DNA of 64,000 bases from the NCBI GenBank assembly GCA_033002965.1, contig JAURVB010003592.1, positions 62,001 to 126,000 on the forward strand. The letters are read 5' to 3'. This document shows, one piece after another, positions 47,215 through 57,835 of this stretch. Numbering within the stretch: position 1 is the stretch's first letter; each line of letters opens with the position of its first letter. The notes below the pieces were generated by a model. It worked only from the letters and a program-made list of their open reading frames with translations, did not search any database and had not been told where the DNA came from. Made by a program: the position numbers and the translations under genes. Origin of the DNA: Piper betle (Eukaryota > Streptophyta > Magnoliopsida > Piperales > Piperaceae).

Positions 47215-50200
47215 TGTGACGACTCCACTAGGGAACTAGTTAAAGAGTTGGTGTAAAACTTGTGACCCGAGTCAGGGTTTTATGGTTTGACCATTATTTT
47301 CAATCGAATCAATTTCAAAACACGTGTACAGAGTCATGGCCGGTCGTGTGTTATGAATCATGAAGGTAATGTGTACCCAAGTATATGATAATAACGTCAG
47401 TAAAACAGTAACAAAATGAGTTATCAGAGTAAATAAAAGTATGCCCATATATTTTTTATTATTTATTAGACCATAGAATTAGATTTAAGTTGTTTACTAT
47501 GTTAGGACACATTATTTATTACTTTTATGTGGGTTAATAGGTCTAGAACATATTATTTTATTTTATTGAGCATAATTTATTTTTTTATATTTTATCATAT
47601 TTATTTATATTTTTTTAGAATTTATTTTGTAATATTGACTCAAGTAAGGACAAGTTAAGTTTTTATTACGAAATTGTCATCATTCATTTCTTTTTCCTCC
47701 CCTCCCCCAACTCTGTTTCTTCCCCTACCGACCAATCGCCCTCCCTCCTCTGTTTTTGCGGCCCCACCCCAACTGTCGGCGAGCTCTCCTCCCGCCGGAC
47801 CACTACTAGCCAACGAGTGCCGCTGGCCAATGCTGTTGCCGCCTCACCCCACTTCCCTTCCTCCCCCTCTCCCTACCCTTTTCTTCCCTTTTTCTTTCTC
47901 GGCCACCCACTGCCGCCCACCTCGCATGCGTCGCCCCCGACCACCAACTCCGACGAAGACCTCCGGCGACCCTCCCTAGCTCCTTTCCCCTCTTTCCCGA
48001 TCCTTCCCCGGCCTAGACAACCACATGCATGGCGACCCAAGGCCACCGCTTTGCATGTGTTGTCACTGGCCTTTAGCGCCTGCTGTTGACCAGACCTCCC
48101 TTACATGACCACCTCCTACTCCCTTACTGACCAGAGCCCCCTCACTTCCCCTCACACGACCTCCCATGCCCTAGTCGGGCCTCTTGTGAGCCACAACCAC
48201 CGCCGCCACCCTCGAGTTGCGCCGCAGGCTGGTCCCTTCGGCGGGGTCGTCTCATTTTGGCAATCTCCTCCCCACCAAGCTGGCCTCCTCCTCGTCCTTC
48301 ATCCCTCACAGCAGCACCACGACATAGTCGCCATTAGGGGTGTTTCCGCAGGCTGCTGGCCACCGGCCACCGTCGCCGATGGCCAATCGTAGGCCTGCCG
48401 GAGCAGCCCCGGTCAGGCCTCGTCTCGTCCTAGCCCCTGGCAGCCGCGACCATTGCCGCTGTCACTATAGTCGGCGCTTTCGGCACCTGACATTAGGTAT
48501 ATGTTCCTGTCGATTAATTTGATTTTAGTCTATGATTGTAGATAACATGGCATGATTGAATTGTGATAATTGATTGACAAAAATTTTGTGTTAAAAGAGA
48601 ATTCGGGAAAAAATGTGAAATTAGGTATTAATTTTATAAACTATGTGACTTGATTAATAATTGAATGTCGTGATTGGATGTGAGTTATTTTGAATAGGAA
48701 TGTTTTCATGAATAGCATCGATAAAGCTATACATGCAATTTAAAAGTGAATTATATATACGTTATAGTTGACTATGAATTCAATGAACGAGGTGTAACTA
48801 GAAGCACCAAATTTGAAATTAAATGTTAATGGAGTCAAGTATTGAAGGTTAAATTTTTATGTTATGAAGATGGTCGTATAATGGTAGTAACAACTAAATT
48901 GTAATTAGGGTGAATATGCGAGCTAGTTATTGTAGGATTTTTGAGTTGTTTGTAATTATGTGAATTGCATGCCCTAGGTTGAGATTTTGATGTAATTGAT
49001 GTTGCATGTTTCATATGAAGTGATGATGAGTAGATGCACTTGGATTTAGTATACATGCATTCAATTACCGGTTGGTATGTGAAAAGGAGGTAATATGGGC
49101 TAAGTTATTATGAGTACTTGGTTATATTAGTAATTACATGTATTATATGATTGCATATGTTTTGTTGTGTTTATGTTTGATTGACTGTAATTTTTTTTAT
49201 AGTTTTTCATCACATTCATACATCACATGATTAGAATGAGCATTTGTATTTAGTTTTGATGTGTAGGTACGAAGCAGGAGCTTTCGCCTACGCATGTGAA
49301 CATGCTCAAAGCTTCTACTAGGTTTGTTTAGGACTTGCCCCTGATTTATTGCTCTATTCTATTGTGATTTATTTTTGCTGATTGTAGGACATGGTAAGTG
49401 ATGTTTTGTCAGATCCCGCTTAACTTGGGTCATTTAGTCGAATAGTTTTTCGGATTAATAACCCTCAAAGATAAGATCCCTCGAGTATGATTTTGAAAAC
49501 AAGATCCACCACAAGTTGCCTTTGGGCCTATTATATAAATCTCTTCCCAGGCCTATATATATAATTTTATCGAGTTTTTAGTGAGACGAGAGAAAGGAAA
49601 GCCGACTTGTATGTACCATGAGTGGGTTCATGTGCTAGTCAAAGCAGGCTCTGGATTAGTGAGAGGGTTGTCCCATTCTTGAGGGATCTTGATAACTTCG
49701 CGTTTAAGTTCCTCACACTCGGATAATGTGGAGGTTTACAGGTACTGTTAAGTATAGTGCACATCTGGAGTTGTGGTTCAAAGGGTACTAAAGGCTGCCT
49801 GAGAGTACTCGGCATTCGTGCTCAAGGCTAGGAGAATTATGGAGTAAAGGAGAGAGCTTAGGATATATTGGTAGTCCCAAGGGACCAGAAAATGAAATAA
49901 GAAAATGCCAAGATAGGCATCAGTAGAGCAGTCAGTTCAGGATGCTTTCGGGTCTACAGCCTAGTGGCAGTTCAGTATACTACCTGGTCTACAACCTAGT
50001 GGCTCCTCAGCTGGTACCCTTCAAAGAGTTCTAATGAAGTATATGAATATTTTTCTTTATATGAGAGTTAACTCTCATAGCCAGTTTAATATTAGTTATA
50101 TTTTTGGACTAGTAATACTTGTTACTGATATATTTTTATAATATATGTAGTGATGATCATGAGTAGGACGTGCCAGCCTGAACGGAGGCAGCGATGTCTC

Positions 50201-50507
50201 TTGTACACACATGTCACATGATAGGTGGTTAATATTTTTGTTAAGATTTTGTTATATTGAGAATGATGTGATGAAATGCAATACATGATGATGTGTTGTG
50301 ATATGATATTTACTTCAGTAGAAAATATTTAATGATGACATGTTAATATATATTTTTAGTAAATATATTGAGATATTGAATATATACAACAAGTGGGCCA
50401 AGACCCGGAAATCAATGTGAAATGTGAGTAGAATGCACATGTGGGTTAAGACCCAAGCTTCAAAATGATTATACAGGAGATTGGAATGTTGTATGAATTA
50501 AAATGTA

Positions 50508-50550
<43 letters not shown>

Positions 50551-50551
<1 letters not shown>

Positions 50552-51793
50552 CGCGAAGTTTTCAGCATAGCAACTTCCTGTGCTAAAGTTTGGCACAGTG
50601 ATCCAACGGCTGTAATTCCTTCCTCCTCCCCTCACCCTCCTCCTCTCCTCTCTTGTTTCTCGAGACCACTAGCCGGCGACCTTCGCCGGCCTCCTGCCGC
50701 CCCAAGACGAACTCCACCGCGACCCCCTACCCACCGCCGCAGTCCCCCCCCCCGCAAGCTGGGACGAGCTCCGTCATGGCCCTCACCCCTGTCCCTGCCC
50801 CATCCGGCCTCTGCCCTGTTTCCCCTGCCCCCGGGCGCCCGTGTCAAAATTACCCCCCACCGTCTCCCTAAGCCACCCCATTTTCCCCACCCGAGTGAGG
50901 GGAACGGCAGCTGCGGCCTGGGGGCGAGAACGCCACCGCCCCTGCCCTGTTCCGCCCCCGCCCTCCACCCCCCCCCCCGCCCTCCCCCCCACCCACCGCC
51001 GCCCGTTTTGCCCCTCCCCTGCTTCGTCTTCCCCCTGCCCCCGCCCCCACTGGCAACCGCCGCCCCCACCTTCGAGATCCCCCCACCCACCCCAGCAGGA
51101 GGCCAGCAGCAAGGTCACCGGCGGTGGGGTGGGGCGGCAAAACAGAGGGGGCGAAGAACAATGGAGGGTAGTTTCGTAATAAAAACTTGCCCCTGTTTTT
51201 CCCCCCTCTATTTTGCCACCCCACCCCATTGCCGGTGACCTTGCCACTGGCCGCCCGCTGGGGTGGGTGGGGGATCTCGAAGGTGAGGGCGGCGGTTGCT
51301 AGTGGGGGCAGGGCAGGGGAAGATGAAGCGGGGGATGGGGCAAAACGGGCAGCGGTGGGTGGGGGAGGGGGGCGAACAGGGCAGGGGCGGTGGCGTTCTC
51401 CCCCAGGCCGCAGCTGCCGCTCCCCCACTCGGGTGGGGAAAATGGGGTGGCTTAGGGAGACAGCAGGGGGTAATTTTGACACGGGCGGCCGGGGGCAGGG
51501 GAAACAGGGCAGAGGCCGGATAGGGCAAGGGCGGGGGCCGTGACGGAGCTCGTCTAGGCTTGCAGGGGGAGGGGGGGACTGCGGCGATGGGTGGGGGGCC
51601 ACGGTGGAGTTCGTCTTAGGGCGGCGAGAGGCCGGCGGAGGTCGCCGGCCAGTGGTCTCGAGAAACAAGAGAGGAGAGGAAGAGGGTGGGGGGAGGGGGA
51701 AGGAATTACAATAGTTGGATCACGATCCAACGGCTGTCCCCAAACTTCAGCACAGGCAAGTTGCCTATGCTGAAGCACAAAAATATTTTTACC
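50551..51793. mobile_element. ~1.24 kb GC-rich palindromic (fold-back) element in (TA)n
   Basis: Lies between TA runs at 50510-50550 and 51794-51817. The left arm starts AGCATAGCAACTTCCTGTGC; the right arm reversed starts AGCATAGGCAACTTGCCTGTGC. The arms stay highly similar for about 600 bp each, turning round near 51165-51205 (GGCAAAACAGAGGGGGCG versus CCTCTATTTTGCC). Both arms therefore encode nearly the same Pro-rich frame in opposite directions (MFLETT..RRP.PAS.RPKTNS). ORFs on both strands are by-products. No transposase is present. Subterminal GATCCAACGGCTGT and CCGTTGGATC words relate it to the inserts at 6.2 and 8.4 kb. Confidence 0.85.
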
Positions 51794-51824
<31 letters not shown>

Positions 51825-51826
51825 CC

Positions 51827-52268
51827 CCAAAAGGGACTTGCAATTGGTGTCATGAGCCCTCTCTTAATCCAAAACTAGCTCATTGAATAAGGTTTTCTCA
51901 TTAGCCTATATACAAGTCACCAACACCTTTTACAACCGATGTGGGATAAACCCAACAACCCCCCTTCACATATCGGGCGATCTCGAAATCATCATTGTCT
52001 GGCGGCACCTACTTGGCAAACTCTCCTTAAATTATCAGGGAGAACCCATGAAGAAAACATGTACAATCGGTGTAGGAAAATTCCAAATCTCCCAAAATCG
52101 TAACCTGACTCTGATACCATTGTTGGGCCTTTTGGGCCCCCAAAAGGGATTTGTAATACGTGTCACAAGCCTCTCTTAATCCAAAAGCTAGCTTAGGGAA
52201 TAAGACTTTCCCATTAGCATATATACAAGTCACCAACACCTTCTACAACCGATGTAGAATAAACCCAA
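51827..52268 (-). mobile_element. TRIM (miniature terminal-repeat retrotransposon), minus strand
   Basis: Two direct repeats of ~135-148 bp, 51827-51958 and 52121-52268, share TTAATCCAAAA.CTAGCT and TACAAGTCACCAACACC. On the minus strand the repeat ends CCCAACA and is followed at 52108-52119 by TGGTATCAGAGTC, the primer-binding site matching initiator Met-tRNA. Before the second repeat is a G-rich polypurine stretch (CCCCCCTTC reversed, about 51959-51967). The ~160-bp interior codes for nothing. The outer edges fade into (TA)n, so the far LTR is truncated. LTRs begin GTTGGGTTTATYCYACATCGG-like. Confidence 0.75.
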
Positions 52269-52576
52269 TATATATATATATACTTGTACATGTTGATTTG
52301 ACAGAGTGGTCCCTAATTGCACTTTTAGGGATACTCTATCCATGTTATTTTAGGGATTTTTATTGATTTTATCGTAATTATTTTGGTGTGTAAATTGGTT
52401 GTCATTTCAATAATGTAATAGCATGTTAGGGTTCTATGCATTTATCCATGCATAACGATTAGTATCTTCATCTTAAGATGCCAAGAGTACGAGTTGGGTT
52501 CGGGTTAGCCGACCAAATCGGGACCAGTGACATTTGAGTTTGGTTCGCGAGCGTGAACCAAATTTAGGGTGTTACA

Positions 52577-54827
52577 GTTGCAGTGTTACTCAAACTATTA
52601 ATATTTTTTAACTATGGGTCAAATTGTTAGAACTATAGTTACATTGCTGTTAAATTTCTCCAAAGATTACTCACAACAAGATCCTTCTACCTTTTTTCAA
52701 CATTGTAAAGCTTTGACCATTATGTTGATCTCCTTGATAGTGACAAACTCATCACAAATTTAATTCGTCAAAATGAAGAATATACGAAAAAGTTTGAAGC
52801 TATTGTGAAACAACAAAAAGAGAACTCTTCTTATGAGAGTGCATTTGTTGAGCAAGGCAAGCGTTGTAGTAAACTTCAAGAGATTGTACATTTTATCGAC
52901 TATTCAAGTAAAGTAATTTATGTTCTTGACCTCAAACGCCAAAACAAAGTACAAAAGATTGCCGGTTAACTAAAACAGAAAGCCCTAAACAAAAGGATCA
53001 ACATAACGAAGTAAAACAAATGCTTCCTCTACCCTCTTTAGAAACAATGCCTCAGAAAACAAATCCAACAGCTGTCAAGCATATGGAAGCTAAATCAACG
53101 CTTTCAGCTCCACTACTTACTTTATCAATTGCACCTCAGGAAACAAACCTAACGTGCAATTTCTGGACTTGCGTCAAAAAATGATATTGGCATTGATTTT
53201 TCTACACAAAGCATTGTTCTACTTCAAGATAAATGCTTGATGGCAACAATGACATTTTTGTCGGCAAATCACCATGATATGAATTCTTCTACTAGCTCTT
53301 TGGTACATCTCAACTCAATGACTTCAACTTCTTGTAATTCGTCACCAATTCATTTTGAAATACACTCTTGTAGGCCTCCACCCAAACTGGCACAGTCATC
53401 ATCATCATTTGTGGAAAAATCTTGTTGCCTATGGACTCACAAGCTATACATTTGACCTGAACATGCATTGAAAATATTTTTGTTTGTACCTCAATTTTCC
53501 CCATCACCAAGTTTCATAAGGGTTCATCTAATTCCTATCATTCTCTTGTCAATAATATTGAATTAAATTCTTGTCATGCCAATGATGATAACGAGGTTTT
53601 GAGATGATCAATGACATATTCAACGTCAAATATGACTCAAGTCCTCCCACTTGCTCATCTCCTAACAAATTATGTATAAATAAACAAGAAGAGCATTTTT
53701 TATCATCGAATTTATTGATTGTGACTAAATTTTATCCTTTATATCGTTCTCTTCTATATACGATCATCTCTTTATACACTTGCTAAAAGTAAGCGTCAAC
53801 ATACTCATTTTGACACTTACTACTTCTTCTCAAAAGGTTTGGCATATTAATGATGGGACCTTTGAAGTTCTAATGAATAATAAAAACAAAGTTTTTAATA
53901 TTTCTATTCTTGTATGTCCACGACTTTGTTTTGATCCTGGAGTTAACCTCACTTAACATATTCTTAATTTTTTGCTTAGGTTAGCTCAAAGAAAAAAAAA
54001 AGAAATGAAAACAAAAAAAAGAAGAAGAAGAAGGAAAAGCAAAAAAAAAGGCACTAGTTTGCATTATTGGCAAAAAATCTTTCAAGTAAATGGGAACTTC
54101 CATTTAAGAAGGACTGTTATCTTCAACCAGCATACCCGACTTTTTTCCATTGACCTTGATGATTATTTTTTTGGTTATCTTTCAAAAGTTTAATTGAACT
54201 TTCTATCATTACTTTTCCGTTTTACATGCTTGACTCATAATCAATACGTATAAAACATAGGGGCTAATGTACAATCACAGTTCAACATAAAAATAATGTC
54301 AAGGCAAAAGAAAATCAATCGAATCGAATTAATCTTAAATTCATGATTTGCGAAGGAATGACTCATAATAGTTATTTGAATATTATGGAGTTTTGGGAGA
54401 TCACCCATATTGGTAAAACTTGGAAGAATGAAATCTTCATGAAAAAAATTAAAAATATGGGTGGACGTTGGAGCAATCTTCAATAAGTTGAATTATTTAT
54501 AGATTTCCATTTGACGCAACCAACTTCCAATTATTTACAGATTTGTCATTAGACACAACCAACTTGATTTATTTGATAAAATTTAAATAAAATCTCAAAT
54601 ATAACTGAAAAATCTTCTCAAAAGTCAGATTTGCACATAGAGATGTCAAGCATAAAAGAATATTCTTAGGCATTCATAATAATTAGTCACACCTCATATT
54701 CTCTATAAATAGAACTTCACATTCTCTTTTGTCACTCACAGAATGGAGGCTCTCGAAGAGGTCAAGCCAAAAATTAGTAGAGTTTGGGAGAAAACTTAAA
54801 TAAAGTCTGTCCACCAAATTATAAGTG
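52577..54827 (+). mobile_element. Interior remnant of the outer LTR element
   Basis: Between the nested element and the 3' LTR. A coding-like stretch at about 52722-52968 reads LLDSDKLITNLIRQNEEY and then a Lys/Glu-rich coiled coil (KFEAIVKQQKENSSYES), which could be a decayed gag or other structural ORF; it ends in a stop. Further on there are only short ORFs and an A-rich Lys block near 53985-54050. No protease, reverse transcriptase or integrase motif was found. Confidence 0.45.
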
Positions 54828-55655
54828 TATTTTTTTAGGCTAGTTAAGCCAAGAGGCTAACATAGTTTGGTTGAGTCCATGTGTTCGCTCGGCTTGATTT
54901 AGCCTTCTTACTAGCCTAGTTTGGTCTTAGTCTAGTTGAGTCCATGTACTCGTCCGGCTTGGTCCAACCCCTATTGCTAGCCTAATCTAGTTGAGTCCAT
55001 GTGCTCGCCCGACTCGGTTCAATCTCTTCGCTAGGCTGATCTAGTTGAATCCATACACTCGCCTAGCTCGGTTCAGCCCACTTACTAGTCTAGTTGAGTC
55101 CATGCGCTCGCCCGACTAAGTTCAGTTAGCTTAGTTGAGTTCAAAGCAGTTGACTCAGTTAATCAATTTAATTCTAATTCAACTAGGTCGAGTTGATCAA
55201 ACAATTTTTTGTGTGCTTAATGGTCAAGTATGTAGTTATTAAAGAGAGTATTTAGATTGAATTGATACACATTACATATATCACAAGTGACAAATATTTC
55301 TTTAAGTAACTACATTTGTCCAATTACAACTATTGTCAAGTGGAAGATTGAAGTCCAAAACCTCATATTGCAATGGAGTCAAAGAAATTTTTTTTTGCAA
55401 TTGAGAGTTTATTTGTAAATTTTTGTACCTAAAAATAATTATCAGTGAAAAGTTGAATTTGTGTCATTTTAATGTGCAAATTTTATACTTAATAGTTAAT
55501 TTAATTATAATATTTTAGTGATAAGTGAGCCTTAGTGTAACCCTGAGCTTTAGTATTTGCATTGTATAAGCCTTCAATGAGCAAGACAACAACCCAATTT
55601 TTATTTTCTAAGTTTGTACAAAAGGCCATACACGTGCCAAAATTTTGCGCAAATA
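54828..55655 (+). mobile_element. 3' LTR of the outer LTR retroelement
   Basis: Begins TGTATTTTTTTAGGCTAGTT and ends TTTTGCGCAAATA, where the terminal CA has become TA. It aligns along its whole length with 46393-47214, including the GAGTCCATG tandem units and the run GTGATAAGTGAGCCTT...GTAACC. No matching 5-bp target duplication is seen at the outer flanks (ATCAG before the 5' LTR, GTGAG after this one). Confidence 0.75.
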
Positions 55656-56389
55656 GTGAGCTACACCTTTCTATACATTATCGACCTCAAACTCAGGATT
55701 CATTTGTGTGGGAAGTAGAGTAAATGAATAGGAGGCCGATAAATTTTTATCTTTTTTAAACATCAATACACCTACTTTTGCATTTTAAAAAATGTATTAG
55801 TTTAAAAGTATTTTTAAAATTAAATTTGGTTACAATTACTTTGATAATTAAAATTAAGCATTAAATTGATTTGAAAATTTGTAATCAACCTAATTATTTA
55901 TTTTCATATTTATCTATGTGGATTATATATATTGGGACCTACCAAATTGCACCAAATAAAAACTATAGGCCCTATAAGTAATATGAACTCCAAAACCCTA
56001 AGAGTATAACAGCACAGCCCATTTACACGCACAAACCAGCCCATCTTACCCGCCAAAGATGGAAGTCCGGCCAGGAACCGCTCGGTTTTGTTGGTTGGGT
56101 CGCCTCTTCATCTTGTTCCTCCCCACCCCACTCCGGGCCTCCGGCCACTACCCCCACCGGAACGGCAGCAACGGAAGTCGGCGTCGTCGAAGTCGTCGAG
56201 TAGCCGTCATACACACTTGTAAACTGCAACTCCAACTCCGGCACCAGACTCAGCCGACACACGAGAAAACTCTTTTTCCCTCCATTTTCATCGGCAGAAA
56301 ATGCTATGGCACAAGGCTTTCAATGGTGCCTCCTTCGCCGATCCTTTTTTCTTTTCTTGGAGATAATATTAAAAGGTTCTTGCATTTTA
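55656..56389. other. Intergenic, AT-rich then GC-rich
   Basis: AT-rich up to about 55980, then GC-richer and possibly the degraded 5' part of the inhibitor relic that follows. The plus ORF at 56059-56544 and minus ORF at 56023-56262 match no family. Confidence 0.35.
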
Positions 56390-56594
56390 TCTGTTTGACA
56401 ACCTCAACAAGTCCATCGTCAACCTCAAGACCCGCACCCTGGATGACCTCCAGATCAACCTTTCCGCCGTCATCACCGACTACGTCACCTGCGAGGACGG
56501 GTTCACGGAGAACCCAGGTGGGAGGTAACCCCTTGCCAAGGTGAACCGTGCGCTCCACCAGCTCTCCAGCAACACCCTTGGCTCTGGCCACTAA
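56390..56594 (+). pseudogene. Fragment of a pectin methylesterase/invertase inhibitor (PMEI) domain
   Basis: One frame reads DNLNKSIVNLKTRTLDDLQ, then INLSAVITDYVTCEDGFTEN, then a stop (TAA, 56526-56528), then PLAKVNRALHQLSSNTLG in the same frame. This is the C-terminal half of a PMEI four-helix bundle, where LSA..T...TC.DGF and a final L..LSSN.L helix are conserved. PMEI proteins inhibit cell-wall pectin methylesterases or invertases. The N-terminal Cys hairpin and signal peptide are not recognisable, and the internal stop argues for a relic. Confidence 0.6.
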
Positions 56595-57835
56595 ACTTCC
56601 TCGTGATTAATTAATATGTGTGTGGAAGAAACGAGCTTAGGGAGGGAGGAAGCATAATAATATGTAACATGGCTGGTCTTGCATGGTCTTGATGCGGCTG
56701 TTTGTAGAGGAAACTAGTATTATGGCTCTGGGTACTGGCCTTAATCTGTACTTTTTTTGAGTTGTTAATGGCCGACCATCAAAACCCCTATTCACTATTG
56801 CATTTATTCAGAAAGCTTGTTAATTACCATATTGTTGGTCCTGTCTTATTCCTTTATCTTTGGTGTCGTCAATACAAAAGATGGCGCTTGAAGCTCCTAA
56901 CGATGTAACTGATCTGTGCTGTTCCATTTATACTCTCTTTATGATCGCTTGCAAATTTAGGCTTTCGGTCCATTCAATTGTTTGTTAGATGGTCAAGTAA
57001 GATATATTCCTGTCTCTTTCGTAGGAATCGATGAATAAAAGTGAGATATACTCCTGCACTTTGTCATTTAGAAACGTACAATCCAAGGAGGCGATCTGAT
57101 TGTTACTTCCCTCTGTCTTCGTACTACATCTTTCTAAATATTGCCGAGTATACAATGCAACTTCAATGAGGTTGTATGCTAAACTTGCATGTTATCTTGG
57201 ATCATTGCAAGTTCGACCTGTACAAAAAATTACGGGGCCACATTTGCTCGGCAATGGATCTTCAACATATATAAATTAATCATGGAGAATTAGAGATCAG
57301 ACCAGGAAAGGAAGGGAACCGTTTGGAGTAGGTAATCTGTATTTTCAGCACACCAATCCGAAAGGATTCAAGACTGTGACCATGAAGAAGTATAAGGAGG
57401 ACTACTTTTCTTTTGTTTTGAACAAGGATGCCTTGGTCGGGTGAAGCATCGCATATTTTCGTATCCTTTTCTTCCCCATGAGACAAGCAACGCCCACGCG
57501 AGCTTTTTTGGTTTGAGTGCCTCTTGAGTGGCCATCCGAAGTCAATGTCGATCATCTCAACCTTCACTACCTATAAATTCTCGACACCATCCTCTATCGA
57601 TCAACATCATTCATTTCTACCTAGTAAGTATGTTGGCTGTTAATCATCATCTTCTTCTCTGCTTTTTTTCTGTGCATTTTATCTGGCTTGCTTCATTTTT
57701 TGTGAACTTGGGTCGCATGCAGTTTAATTTTGACGATGATTTATTATTTTTATAAGATAATTCTCCGTGTACAGCCCTCCCACTTATGTTAAATTGTGTA
57801 TGGTTTATACGTTTATCTCTTGACAATGGAACAGG
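56595..57835. other. Intergenic with a possible truncated promoter
   Basis: Mostly nothing recognised. CTATAAATTC at about 57571, followed 60 bp later by ATG at 57630 (MLAVNHHLLLCFFSVHFIWL), looks like a plant core promoter and the start of a secretory leader. The frame stops at about 57755, and the repeat element that begins near 57836 follows closely. Confidence 0.3.

Larger units (their letters stand above)
47252..52576 (+). mobile_element. TG...CA element (solo-LTR-like) nested inside the older LTR element
   Basis: Begins TGTAAAACTTGTGACCCGAG and ends TTTAGGGTGTTACA. It is flanked by GTTGG on the left (47247-47251) and GTTGC on the right, an imperfect 5-bp target duplication. Without the insert at 50510-52270 it is ~3.6 kb. 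A diverged relative lies reversed at 57.8-60.9 kb and shares long stretches, such as CAAAGGGTACTAAAGGC, TTAATAACCCTCRAGGATGA and GTTCCTCACACYCGGA. No gag or pol is visible, so it may be a very long solo LTR or a LARD-type derivative. The GC-rich block at 47690-48480 gives meaningless Pro-rich ORFs. Confidence 0.6.

Noticed and set aside
47674..48522. Pro/Ser-rich ORFs in 47.7-48.5 kb
   Set aside because: Part of the GC-rich block of the LTR-like element; the relative at 59.8-60.4 kb does not keep the frame.
50868..51668. 266-codon minus-strand Pro-rich ORF
   Set aside because: Spans the palindrome and mirrors the frame on the other arm; explained by the inverted repeat.
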